A stretch of 64,000 nucleotides of DNA from Nocardia asteroides (lineage in GTDB: Bacteria > Actinomycetota > Actinomycetes > Mycobacteriales > Mycobacteriaceae): contig NZ_CP089214.1 of the NCBI RefSeq assembly GCF_021183625.1, positions 3,410,001 to 3,474,000 on the forward strand, read 5' to 3'. The notes under the pieces are model-generated. The model was not told the DNA's origin and did not search any database. It saw only the letters and a list, made by a program, of their open reading frames with translations. The translations under genes were made by a program, and so were the position numbers. This document shows positions 28,603 through 36,570 of the stretch, piece by piece (positions within the stretch are counted from its first letter, which is position 1; each line of letters starts with the position of its first letter).

Positions 28603-29484
28603 TCACCGGAACCGGCCGAGCTTCGCCGGGTTCAGCACGAAGGAGAGCGAGGTCAGCCGCGGGCCGTCCGGGAAGTCGCCGAACTCCGGCGCGACCACCA
28701 CGTAGACGGCCCCGTCCACCCGCGCCAGCAGCCCGGCCGAGCCGTTCACCTCGGCGGGCTCCAGCGTGAAGCCCGCTGGCGCGCGCCGGACCAGCCCGAG
28801 CAGGTACGCCGAGACCTTGTCCACGCCGGTGACCGGGCGCCTGGCCGCGCTCACCACGCCGCCGCCGTCCGAGGTGGCGACCACGTCGGCGGCGAGCAGC
28901 GCGCGCAACCCGGCCACGTCGCCCTCGCCCGCCGCGGCCAGAAAGCGCTCCAGCAGCTCCCGCGCCCGCTCCGCGGAGACCTCGAAGCGGCCGCGGCCCT
29001 CGCGCACCCGGACGCTCGCGCGCGAGTAGATCTGCTGCGAATTCGCCTCGGAGAGCTCCAGCATGGCGGCGATCTCGCGGTGCGGGTAGCCGAAGGCCTC
29101 GCGCAGCACGAAGACCGCGCGCTCCACCGGGTTCAGCCGCTCCAGCGCGGCGAGCAGGGCCAGCGAGACCAGCTCGCGCTGCTGCGCCGTCTCCAGCGGG
29201 CCGAGGTCGGTGTCCGGGGTCGGCACCGGCTCGGGCAGCCACGGGCCGACGTAGCTCTCCCGGCGGGCCCGGGCCGAGACCAGCCAGGAGCGGCAGAGGT
29301 TCACCGTCACCGTGGTCAGCCAGGCCTCGGCGGAGCGGATGCCGTCGGTCTCCGCGGCGGCCAAGCGCAGGTAGGTCTCCTGCACCGCGTCCTCGGCCTC
29401 GCTCGCGCTGCCGAGCATCCGGTACGCCAGCGCGAACAGCCGCGGCCGCTGCCGCAGGAACTCGTCGAGGTCGGCGCCGCTCAT
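28603..29484 (-). CDS. sigJ: ECF sigma factor, SigJ/ECF41 type with SnoaL-like C-terminal domain
   Basis: 293 residues. Region 2 is RLFALAYRMLGSASEAEDAVQETYLR, region 4 is ERAVFVLREAFGYPHREIAAMLELSEANSQQIYSRA. From about residue 165 a SnoaL-like domain follows (LLERFLAAAGEGDVAGLRALLAADVV), which in ECF41 factors replaces the separate anti-sigma factor. The C-terminal NPAKLGRF matches the conserved NPDKL motif of ECF41. These factors usually activate a neighbouring oxidoreductase or CMD gene; the next gene is a flavoprotein. It begins 15 nt after pssA, so it is also read from the psd-pssA operon. Confidence 0.9.
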   Translation of the reverse strand: MSGADLDEFLRQRPRLFALAYRMLGSASEAEDAVQETYLRLAAAETDGIRSAEAWLTTVTVNLCRSWLVSARARRESYVGPWLPEPVPTPDTDLGPLETAQQRELVSLALLAALERLNPVERAVFVLREAFGYPHREIAAMLELSEANSQQIYSRASVRVREGRGRFEVSAERARELLERFLAAAGEGDVAGLRALLAADVVATSDGGGVVSAARRPVTGVDKVSAYLLGLVRRAPAGFTLEPAEVNGSAGLLARVDGAVYVVVAPEFGDFPDGPRLTSLSFVLNPAKLGRFR

Positions 29485-29499
29485 CGGTCGCGGCTCCGG

Positions 29500-30402
29500 T
29501 CAGCCGCGGCGCTGGTCGTGCGGCCGGTTGTTCCCGCCTGGCCTGCGCAGCCGCAGCCGGGCGGTGGAGATGCCGGGACGCGGCAGGCTCGGCCTGCGCC
29601 GGTTCGCGCGGCGCTGCGCCCTGCGCTCGGCGGGCTTGTCCTGCCAGGTCTCCGGCCGCGCCGCGACCCAGCGCTGCGAGCGCCAGGCGAACGGGATGTG
29701 CACCAGGTACAGCCCGATCAGGACCAGCAGCAGCACGATCGGGAAGGTCACCAGCGCGGCGGCCGCGATCGCCACCAGGACAAGCAGCAGCGCCGCCGCC
29801 TGCGGCGCCACCCGCACCGACTTCATCGCCAGCGTCGGGATGGTGCTCACGCAGAGCAGCGCGGAGAACGCGGTCCAGGCGGCGACCTCGTAGAAGCCGG
29901 CCCACCAGCCGTCGCCGAACTGCTCGAGCAGCGCGATCGGCGTCAGCGCGATGAGCGCGCCCGCGGGGGCGGGAACCCCGACGAAGTACTCGCGCGACCA
30001 CTCCGGCCTGGTGTCGTCGTCCATCAGGGTGTTGAACCGGGCCAGCCGCAGCACGATGCTGACCGCGAAGAGCAGCGCGACGATCCAGCCCGCGCTGTAC
30101 TCGTCGAGCAACGCCACGTAGAGCACCAGCGCGGGGGCGACGCCGAAGGAGATGGCGTCGGAGAGCGAGTCCAGCTCGGCGCCGATCTTGGTGGTGGCGT
30201 CGAGCATCCGCGCCAGCCTGCCGTCGAGCGTGTCGAAGACGGCGGCGGCGCCGACCATCGCCAGCGCGGTCGACAGGTCGCCGTCCAGGCCGAACTTCAC
30301 CGCGGATAGCCCCGAGCAGAGCGCCAGGATGGTGACCATGCTCGGCAGCAGCCGGACGCTGCGCCTGCGGCGCCCCTCGGTCTGCTCCGCCCGCGCGATC
30401 AC
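29500..30402 (-). CDS. pssA: CDP-diacylglycerol-serine O-phosphatidyltransferase
   Basis: 300 residues, integral membrane enzyme that joins CDP-diacylglycerol and L-serine to give phosphatidylserine. The CDP-alcohol phosphotransferase signature is complete within [27 protein letters not shown]-x2-D-G-x2-A-R-x8-G-x3-D-x3-D. About eight hydrophobic helices follow. The C-terminal 60 residues are a basic, Arg-rich cytosolic tail. The start overlaps the psd stop by 4 nt, so the two enzymes of phosphatidylethanolamine synthesis are made together, as in M. tuberculosis Rv0437c-Rv0436c. Confidence 0.95.
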   Translation of the reverse strand: MIARAEQTEGRRRRSVRLLPSMVTILALCSGLSAVKFGLDGDLSTALAMVGAAAVFDTLDGRLARMLDATTKIGAELDSLSDAISFGVAPALVLYVALLDEYSAGWIVALLFAVSIVLRLARFNTLMDDDTRPEWSREYFVGVPAPAGALIALTPIALLEQFGDGWWAGFYEVAAWTAFSALLCVSTIPTLAMKSVRVAPQAAALLLVLVAIAAAALVTFPIVLLLVLIGLYLVHIPFAWRSQRWVAARPETWQDKPAERRAQRRANRRRPSLPRPGISTARLRLRRPGGNNRPHDQRRG

Positions 30403-31112
30403 GACAGGACGGCGAGGACGGTCTCGCCGCCGATGGTGCGCTGCCCCGGCAGCACCAGCAGGTCGGTGCCTGCCGGGAAGTAGGTGTCGACCCGGGAGCC
30501 GAAGCGGATCAGGCCGTAGGTGTCGCCGATGGTCAGCACGTCACCCGGGCGCGCCTCGTTCACGATCCGGCGGGCGATCAGCCCGGCGATCTGCACCACG
30601 ACGACCTGCTTGCCGTCGGGGGTCTCCAGCACCATGCCGGTGCGCTCGTTCACCGAGCTGGCCGCAGGCAGATCGGCCGAGCGGAACTGGCCGGGCTGGT
30701 GCACGACGGTGCGCACGGTGCCGGAGACCGGGGTGCGCTGCACGTGCACGTCGAGCACCGAGAGGAAGATGCTGGCCCGGGGCAGCGGGGCATCGCCGAG
30801 GCCGAGCTCCGGCGGCGGGACCGCGGAGTCGACCAGCGCGACCTCGCCGTCCGCGGCGGCGACAACGGCGCCCCTGATGTTCGGCGGCACCCGGTGCGGG
30901 TGCCGGAAGAACCCGGCGCAGGCCGCGGCCGTCAGCAGTCCGGCCCGGCGCACCCAGCGCCGCTTGCGGCCGAGCGCGGCCACCGCGAGCGGGGCGGCCA
31001 CGAAGGGCAGCCCGGCGGGGTGCAGCGGGGGGATCGAGGACCGGATCAGGTCGGCGATGTGGCCGACTCCGGTGGTCTCGGGGGTGCCGGACGGGGTCGG
31101 GCGGCGTGCCAC
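30399..31112 (-). CDS. psd: Phosphatidylserine decarboxylase proenzyme
   Basis: 237 residues, the short type II form found in mycobacteria. The self-cleavage site is the Gly-Ser of IRFGSRVD near residue 210; cleavage creates the pyruvoyl group at that Ser. The protein makes phosphatidylethanolamine from phosphatidylserine at the membrane; [11 protein letters not shown] and [12 protein letters not shown] are the hydrophobic N-terminal segments. GTG start at 31112 with AGAGGAG upstream; the frame reaching 31202 lacks such a site. First gene of the psd-pssA-sigJ group. Confidence 0.94.
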   Translation of the reverse strand: MARRPTPSGTPETTGVGHIADLIRSSIPPLHPAGLPFVAAPLAVAALGRKRRWVRRAGLLTAAACAGFFRHPHRVPPNIRGAVVAAADGEVALVDSAVPPPELGLGDAPLPRASIFLSVLDVHVQRTPVSGTVRTVVHQPGQFRSADLPAASSVNERTGMVLETPDGKQVVVVQIAGLIARRIVNEARPGDVLTIGDTYGLIRFGSRVDTYFPAGTDLLVLPGQRTIGGETVLAVLS

Positions 31113-31218
31113 AGGCTCCTCTTTCGGTTTCGGGTACGGGCACCACACCTTACGCCGCGGCGACCCCCCGATCGTGGTCGGCGCCGGGCATATCCCCGGC
31201 AACCGTGCGGGCAGGCGG

Positions 31219-31252
31219 AATCGGCGCCGCCCAGGTTCGGGCGGCGCCGATT
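31219..31252 (-). terminator. Perfect 14-bp hairpin terminator after the GlsB-type gene
   Basis: AATCGGCGCCGCCC pairs perfectly with GGGCGGCGCCGATT around a 6-nt loop. It begins 16 nt after the stop of the GlsB-type gene and separates it from psd. No U-run. Confidence 0.75.
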
Positions 31253-31268
31253 GCCGCGCGCGCTGGGG

Positions 31269-31541
31269 TCAGCGCACCGGCCGGCGACCGGTGACGAGCT
31301 TGACCAGGAACAGCAGGATGGCCGCGCCGGCGAGGCAGGTCAGGAAGCTGAAGATCAGGCCGCCGCCCTCGACGTCGACGCCGAAGAGCTTGAGCAGGAA
31401 GCCACCGAGCAGACCGCCGATGACACCGACGACGATATTGAGCAGGATGCCCTGCTGCGCGTCCGTCTTCATGATCTTGCTGGCGATCCAGCCGGCCAGG
31501 CCGCCGATGATGATCCAGCCGATAATCCCGAGACCGAGCAT
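31269..31541 (-). CDS. GlsB/YeaQ/YmgE family stress-response membrane protein
   Basis: 90 residues with three hydrophobic helices. IIGWIIIGGLAGWIASKIM and the glycine-rich GVIGGLLGGFLL are characteristic of the transglycosylase-associated (YeaQ/GlsB) family, whose members are induced by stress and have no established biochemical activity. GCGAGGA provides the ribosome binding site. The product is monocistronic, bounded by a strong hairpin, and divergent from fabH. Confidence 0.88.
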   Translation of the reverse strand: MLGLGIIGWIIIGGLAGWIASKIMKTDAQQGILLNIVVGVIGGLLGGFLLKLFGVDVEGGGLIFSFLTCLAGAAILLFLVKLVTGRRPVR

Positions 31542-31650
31542 TGTGTCCTCGCATCGTTAGTTGGGTGCGCGCCGCTTCGAGCCATCGTCGCGCTGTCCAT
31601 CGGATACCCCCGGTCGGGGGGATTACGCGCGCGTGTCAGTGGGGTGGAGA

Positions 31651-31705
31651 TAATATGAGGAAGCCTCATGTCCAGCGTTCCGGACAACACCCGGCAACGC
31701 TGGAC
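31651..31705 (+). promoter_or_regulatory. fabH promoter -10 and leader hairpin
   Basis: TAATAT (31651-31656) is the best -10 in the gap. The leader then contains TGAGG-AAG-CCTCA (31656-31668) and a 10-bp inverted repeat GTCCAGCGTT/AACGCTGGAC (31670-31679 and 31696-31705) with a 16-nt loop. No good -35 is seen. The hairpin could modulate fabH expression. Confidence 0.45.
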
Positions 31706-31756
31706 GGCAACCACCGACGCCACCCGCCGGCTCGGCCGTGGGGACAGGAGACGCAC

Positions 31757-32785
31757 ATGGTCGCTCGAATCGCCCAGACGACCGGAGTTGAGCACACCGC
31801 CATCCTCGGGCTGGGGGTGTACCGGCCCGCGCGCATCGTCACGAACGACGAGGTCGCGGGGGCGATCGACTCCAGCGACGAATGGATCCGCACCCGCTCC
31901 GGCATCCGGACCCGCCGCTTCGCCGACGACACCGAGACGGTGCGGAGCATGAGCGTCGCCGCCGCCGAGGGCGCGCTGGAGTCGGCGGGGGTCGCGGTCG
32001 ACCAGGTGGACACCGTCATCGTCGCGACTTCGACGCACCTCCTGCTCACCCCAGCCGCCGCGCCGCAGATCGCCACCGAGCTCGGGATGAACGGCGCCGC
32101 CGCCTTCGACATCTCGGCGGGCTGCGCCGGCTTCTGTCACGCGCTCGCGCTCGCCTCGGACCTGGTGCGGTCGGGCACCGCGGGGCACGTGCTGGTGATC
32201 GGCGTGGAGAAGCTGACCGACACCATCAACAAGAACGACCGCTCCACCGCGTTCCTCTTCGCCGACGGCGCGGGCGCGGTGATCGTCGGCCCGGCCGAAG
32301 ACCAGGGCATCGGCCCGACGGTGTGGGGCTCGGACGGCACCCAGAGCCACGCCATCCGGCAGGACAAGGACTGGCTGGAGTTCTTCGCCGAGATCGAGGA
32401 GAAGGGGCTGGACGCGGTCCGCCCCTACCTGACGATGGAGGGCACCGCGGTCTTCCGCTGGGCCGCGCACTCGCTGGAGAAGGTCTGCCGGGACGCCATC
32501 GACCGCGCCGGGCTCGCCACCGACGACCTGGACGCGATGATCCCGCACCAGGCCAACGGCCGGATCATCGAGATCATGGCCAGGGTGCTCAAGCTGCCGG
32601 AGAACTGCGCGCTCGCCAACGACATCGAGGAGACCGGCAACACCTCGGCCGCCTCGATCCCGCTGGCCATGGAGCAGCTGCTGCGCACCGGGCAGTCCAA
32701 GCCGGGCGACACCGCGCTGCTCATCGCCTTCGGCGCCGGACTGTCCTACGCCGCCCAGGTGGTCCGGCTGCCGAACTGGGTCTGA
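31757..32785 (+). CDS. fabH: 3-oxoacyl-ACP synthase III (KAS III, FabH-like)
   Basis: 342 residues. The catalytic triad of KAS III is complete: Cys123 in ISAGCAGF, His in IPHQANGRIIE and Asn in GNTSAASIPLA. It condenses a primer acyl-CoA with malonyl-ACP. The N-terminal LGLGVYRPARIVTNDE and DSSDEWIRTRSGI are typical of FabH. AGGAG lies 7 nt before the ATG; the frame to 31541 is not used. No other fatty-acid gene is adjacent, so priming of FAS-II or of a specialised lipid is equally possible. Confidence 0.92.
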   Translation: MVARIAQTTGVEHTAILGLGVYRPARIVTNDEVAGAIDSSDEWIRTRSGIRTRRFADDTETVRSMSVAAAEGALESAGVAVDQVDTVIVATSTHLLLTPAAAPQIATELGMNGAAAFDISAGCAGFCHALALASDLVRSGTAGHVLVIGVEKLTDTINKNDRSTAFLFADGAGAVIVGPAEDQGIGPTVWGSDGTQSHAIRQDKDWLEFFAEIEEKGLDAVRPYLTMEGTAVFRWAAHSLEKVCRDAIDRAGLATDDLDAMIPHQANGRIIEIMARVLKLPENCALANDIEETGNTSAASIPLAMEQLLRTGQSKPGDTALLIAFGAGLSYAAQVVRLPNWV

Positions 32786-32830
32786 TCGCCGCGCCGCGGC
32801 CCGGACCGCGCGTCCGGGCCGCGGTGCGGG

Positions 32831-33298
32831 TCAGCCGGGCGTCTCGACCGCCGCCTTGATGCCCGCGAGCGTCTGACGCATCCCGTCGACCAGCTTGACC
32901 TCGAACGACTCCTCGCCGCCGAGCACCGCGTTGATGGCGTTCCTGGAGAAGGCCGTCGTGCCGTCGGAGACGTCCCTGGTCTGGGTGAGCCGGGTGCCGT
33001 TCGCGGTGGGCTCCAGGGTGAAACGCCAGGTGCTGCGGTTCTCGGTGACCTTGAAGGCGAACTCCCGGTTCGGCTCGAAGGCCACGATGCGGGAGGTGGT
33101 CGGCCAGTACTTCCAGCCGTCCCGGTTCAGGTTGACGGTCCAGGTGCCCCGCTTCAGCGCGCCGAGCGGCTGCATCCGCACGCACTGCGGGCTGAACTCG
33201 GGAATCCGCTTGGGATCGGCCACCACGGCCCACACGCGCTCCGGCGGGGCGATGATGTCGACGGTCGCTTCCAGATTCTTCGGTACCCACTTCGGCAA
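32831..33298 (-). CDS. SRPBCC (START-like) family protein
   Basis: 155 residues with the helix-grip pattern: an opening strand and helix (ATVDIIAPPERVWAVVADPKRIPEFSP), a set of beta strands (FAFKVTENRSTWRFTLEPTANGTRLTQTRDV) and a long C-terminal helix (FEVKLVDGMRQTLAGIKAAVE). Such domains bind hydrophobic ligands. AGGAGG lies 6 nt before the ATG. Monocistronic and divergent from the flavoprotein gene. Similar mycobacterial proteins are annotated as polyketide cyclase-like; no activity can be assigned. Confidence 0.85.
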   Translation of the reverse strand: MPKWVPKNLEATVDIIAPPERVWAVVADPKRIPEFSPQCVRMQPLGALKRGTWTVNLNRDGWKYWPTTSRIVAFEPNREFAFKVTENRSTWRFTLEPTANGTRLTQTRDVSDGTTAFSRNAINAVLGGEESFEVKLVDGMRQTLAGIKAAVETPG

Positions 33299-33402
33299 CG
33301 TTGCCTCCTGTTCGCGGTACTGCGGGACACACCAATTCTAGTCGGGCGATCTTCCGCTGTTCGCCCTGGGCAGAGCAATGCGACAGGTCGGTTCCCTGCG
33401 CG

Positions 33403-33408
33403 CATACT
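33403..33408 (+). promoter_or_regulatory. -10 element (CATACT) of the REC-TrxR-like gene
   Basis: CATACT ends 6 nt before the GTG at 33415. It differs from TANNNT at the first base but has the leaderless spacing. Confidence 0.4.
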
Positions 33409-33414
33409 CGATGG

Positions 33415-35082
33415 GTGACTTCCCCCGCCGCCGATAAACCGCTCATTCTCAGCGTCGACGACGATCCTGGCGTCTCCCGCGCGGTCGTGCGCGATCTGCG
33501 CCGCCGCTACGGCGCCGAGTACCGGATCCTGCGGGCCGAGTCCGGGCCGTCCGCGCTGGAGGCGCTGCGCGAGGTGAAGCTGCGCGGCCAGCAGGTCGCG
33601 GTGCTCATCGCCGACTTCCGGATGCCCGGCATGGACGGCATCGAGTTCCTGGAGCAGGCCATGGACCTGCACCCCTTCGCGCGCCGGGTGCTGCTCACCG
33701 CCTACGCCGACACCACCGCCGCGATCAACGCCATCAACGTGGTCGACCTCGACCACTACCTGCTCAAGCCGTGGGACCCGCCGGAGGAGAAGCTCTACCC
33801 GGTGCTGGACGGCCTGCTCGAGGCGTGGCGCGGCGACGAGCAGCGCCCGGTGCACGGCACCAAGGTGATCGGCACCCGCTGGTCGCCTGCCTGCTCGCAG
33901 GTGCGCGAGTTCCTGGCCCGCAACCAGCTGCCGTACCGCTGGTACCCGGCGGACGAGCCGGAGGGCGCGAAGCTGCTCGCCGCGGCGGGCAAGGACATCA
34001 GCTGCTGTCCGGTGGTGATCACCGCCGAGGGCGAGCCGCTGGTGCAGCCGACCGATGGCGAGCTGGCCGAGCGGGTCGGGCTGAACACCACGCCCGCGGG
34101 CGAGTTCTACGACCTGATCGTGGTCGGCGGCGGCCCGGCCGGGCTCGGCGCCGCGGTGTACGGCGCCTCCGAGGGGCTGCGCACGGTGCTGGTCGAGCGC
34201 ACCGCTACCGGCGGCCAGGCCGGGCAGAGCTCGCGGATCGAGAACTACCTCGGCTTCCCGGACGGCGTCTCCGGCGGCCAGCTGGCCGACCGGGCCAGGC
34301 GCCAGGCCGGGAAGTTCGGCGCGGAGCTGGTGACCACCCGCGAAGTGGTCGGGCTGGAGGTGAACGGCTCGGCGCGCACCGTTCGCTTCGCCGACGGCGG
34401 GCGGCTCTGCGCGCACACCGTGATCATCGCGACCGGCGTCGACTACCGCAGGCACCCGGCGCGCGGGGTGGACGAGTTCACCGGCCGCGGCGTCTACTAC
34501 GGCTCGGCCATGACCGAGGCGGCGGAGTGCGCGGGCCACGAGGTCTACATCGTCGGCGGCGCCAACTCGGCCGGGCAGGCCGCGGTCTTCCTCTCCCGCA
34601 ATGCCGGGCGGGTGCACCTGGTGGTGCGGGCCGACTCGCTGGACAAGTCCATGTCGCACTACCTGGTCCAGCAGATCGCGGGCATCGAGAACATCGAGGT
34701 GCACACCTGCACCGAGGTGATCGCGGCCGACGGCGACGACCACCTGCGCGGCATCGTGCTGCGCGACAACGAGACCGGGCGCGAGGAGAAGGCCGAGACC
34801 GAGCGGCTCTTCCTCTTCATCGGCGCCGCGCCGCAGACCGACTGGCTGGACGGCACGATCGCCCGCGACCCGGCCGGGTTCGTGCTGGCCGGGCCGGACC
34901 TCACCCCCGATGGCGGCCGTCCGGCGGGCTGGGACATTTCCCGCGCCCCGCACCACCTGGAGACCAGCGTGCCCGGCGTCTTCGTCGCCGGTGACGTGCA
35001 CGCGGAGTCGGCGAAGCGGGTGGCCTCCGCCGTCGGCGAGGGGGCCATGGCCGTCATGTTCGTGCACCGTTATCTCGCCTGA
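33415..35082 (+). CDS. Fused response regulator / glutaredoxin-like / thioredoxin-reductase-like flavoprotein
   Basis: 555 residues, three modules. Residues 8-135 are a receiver domain (LILSVDDDPGVSR, phosphoacceptor Asp67 in IADFRMPGMDG, Thr in LLTAY, Lys in LLKPW). Residues 150-222 look like a glutaredoxin/thioredoxin fold: GTRWSPACSQVREFLARNQL with Cys160, and a cis-Pro-like CCPVVI with Cys197-Cys198. From 232 a TrxR-type FAD/NAD(P) domain follows (VVGGGPAGLGAAVYGASEG; YIVGGANSAGQAAVF; GVFVAGDVHAES). The CxxC of true thioredoxin reductases is replaced by YYGSAMTE. Downstream by 15 nt is a histidine kinase that likely phosphorylates Asp67. The output would be enzymatic or redox rather than transcriptional. 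Function unknown. Confidence 0.9.
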   Translation: MTSPAADKPLILSVDDDPGVSRAVVRDLRRRYGAEYRILRAESGPSALEALREVKLRGQQVAVLIADFRMPGMDGIEFLEQAMDLHPFARRVLLTAYADTTAAINAINVVDLDHYLLKPWDPPEEKLYPVLDGLLEAWRGDEQRPVHGTKVIGTRWSPACSQVREFLARNQLPYRWYPADEPEGAKLLAAAGKDISCCPVVITAEGEPLVQPTDGELAERVGLNTTPAGEFYDLIVVGGGPAGLGAAVYGASEGLRTVLVERTATGGQAGQSSRIENYLGFPDGVSGGQLADRARRQAGKFGAELVTTREVVGLEVNGSARTVRFADGGRLCAHTVIIATGVDYRRHPARGVDEFTGRGVYYGSAMTEAAECAGHEVYIVGGANSAGQAAVFLSRNAGRVHLVVRADSLDKSMSHYLVQQIAGIENIEVHTCTEVIAADGDDHLRGIVLRDNETGREEKAETERLFLFIGAAPQTDWLDGTIARDPAGFVLAGPDLTPDGGRPAGWDISRAPHHLETSVPGVFVAGDVHAESAKRVASAVGEGAMAVMFVHRYLA

Positions 35083-35097
35083 TCGGAAGGATTCATC

Positions 35098-36534
35098 GTG
35101 AGCGAGCTTGTCTGCGATCCGGCGGAGTTGCGTGAGCTCTTCCTGTTCGAGCGGCTGGACGACGAGCAGCTGGCCTGGCTGTGCCGGGACGGGCGGATCG
35201 AGCAGCTCGAGCCCGGCATCGCCTTCCGCGAGGGCGAGCCGGCCACCTGCTTCTACGTGCTCATGGACGGCGAGCTGCGGCTCACCAAGCTCTCCGCGGG
35301 CACCGAGATCGAGCTGACCCGCACCGACCACCGCGGCTCCTACGTCGGCGCCTGGACCGCGTACCTGGGCGACCGGGCGGACCAGAGCTACGTCTCGACC
35401 ATGTACCTCACCCGGCCCTCGCGCTTCTTCGTGCTGGACGCCGCGACCTTCTCGGCCATGATGCGCGAGTGGTTCCCGATGGCGGTGCACCTGCTGGAGG
35501 GCGCCTTCTTCGGGAACCGGGACAAGCACGAGCGGGTGGCCGAGCGGGAGCGGCTGCTCGCGCTCGGCTCGCTCTCCGCCGGGCTCACGCACGAGCTGAA
35601 CAACCCCGCCGCCGCCGCCGTGCGCGCCACCTCCGGGCTGCGCGAGCGGGTCGCCGGGATGCGGCACAAGCTCGGCATGATGGCGCAGGGCAAGTTCACC
35701 CCCGAGGTGCTGCTCACCCTGGTCCGGCTGCAGGAGGACGCGGCCGAGCTGGTGGCGAAGGCGCCCGAGCTCACCCCGCTGGAGGCCGCGGACCGCGAGG
35801 ACGCCATCGGCGACTGGTTCGAGGAGCACGAGATCGCCGACGGCTGGAGCCTGGCGCCCAACTTCGTCCAGGCCGGCATCGACATCGACTGGCTGGAGCG
35901 GGTGGCGGGCACCCTCGAGGGCTGCACCGAGCAGGTCTTCGAGGGCGCGATCCGGTGGCTGAACTACACCATCGAGACCGAGCTGCTGATGAACGAGATC
36001 GCCGACTCCACCGCGCGGATCTCCACCCTGGTCGGCGCGGCCAAGCAGTACTCGCAGATGGACCGGGCCCCGTTCCAGGTGGTCGACGTGCACGAGCTGC
36101 TCGACAGCACCCTGGTGATGCTGAACCGCAAGCTCGGCGATGGCATCGCGCTGGTCAAGGAGTACGACCGCACGCTGCCGCCGATTCCGTGCTACGCGGC
36201 CGAGCTGAACCAGGTGTGGACCAACCTGATCGACAACGCGGTCTACGCCATGGCCGGCTCCGGCACGCTCACCATCCGCACCTACCGGGACGGCGAGTGC
36301 CTCGCGGTGTCGATCGGCGACACCGGCCCCGGCATCCCGGCCGACATCCGGCGCCGCATCTTCGAGCCGTTCTTCACCACCAAACCGGTCGGCGACGGCA
36401 CCGGGCTCGGCCTCGACATCAGCTTCCGGATCGTGGTGAACAAGCACCACGGCGACATCGAGGTGCAGTCCGAGCCGGGCTCGACGGTGTTCACGGTTCG
36501 CATCCCGCTGGAGCGCCCCAGCGCGGCCGAATAG
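35098..36534 (+). CDS. Cyclic-nucleotide-binding-domain histidine kinase
   Basis: 478 residues, soluble. Residues 10-140 are a cNMP-binding/CAP-like sensor domain (FERLDDEQLAWLCRDG, FREGEPATCFYVLMDGELRL). The dimerisation box is LGSLSAGLTHELNNPAAAAVR with His165. The HATPase domain has N-box NQVWTNLIDNAVYAM, G1 IGDTGPGIP, F-box FEPFFTTKP and G2 GTGLGLDISFRIV. The region between the H-box and the ATPase is unusually long, with acidic helices. GGAAGG 8 nt before the GTG. Coupled to the preceding REC-TrxR-like gene, its probable partner. The ligand could be a cyclic nucleotide or a redox cofactor. Confidence 0.92.
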   Translation: MSELVCDPAELRELFLFERLDDEQLAWLCRDGRIEQLEPGIAFREGEPATCFYVLMDGELRLTKLSAGTEIELTRTDHRGSYVGAWTAYLGDRADQSYVSTMYLTRPSRFFVLDAATFSAMMREWFPMAVHLLEGAFFGNRDKHERVAERERLLALGSLSAGLTHELNNPAAAAVRATSGLRERVAGMRHKLGMMAQGKFTPEVLLTLVRLQEDAAELVAKAPELTPLEAADREDAIGDWFEEHEIADGWSLAPNFVQAGIDIDWLERVAGTLEGCTEQVFEGAIRWLNYTIETELLMNEIADSTARISTLVGAAKQYSQMDRAPFQVVDVHELLDSTLVMLNRKLGDGIALVKEYDRTLPPIPCYAAELNQVWTNLIDNAVYAMAGSGTLTIRTYRDGECLAVSIGDTGPGIPADIRRRIFEPFFTTKPVGDGTGLGLDISFRIVVNKHHGDIEVQSEPGSTVFTVRIPLERPSAAE

Positions 36535-36558
36535 CCCCTCACCTGCAACAGGTTCCAC

Positions 36559-36564
36559 TACACT
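36559..36564 (+). promoter_or_regulatory. -10 element (TACACT) of the WS/DGAT gene
   Basis: TACACT ends 6 nt before the ATG at 36571, 24 nt after the kinase stop. It suggests an independent leaderless transcript for the acyltransferase. Confidence 0.5.
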
Positions 36565-36570
36565 CCCGAC

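Noticed and set aside
31668-31952. 94-codon frame starting ATGTCCAGC in the fabH leader
   Set aside because: It runs into fabH in another frame, is Arg/Ser/Pro-rich and has no ribosome binding site.
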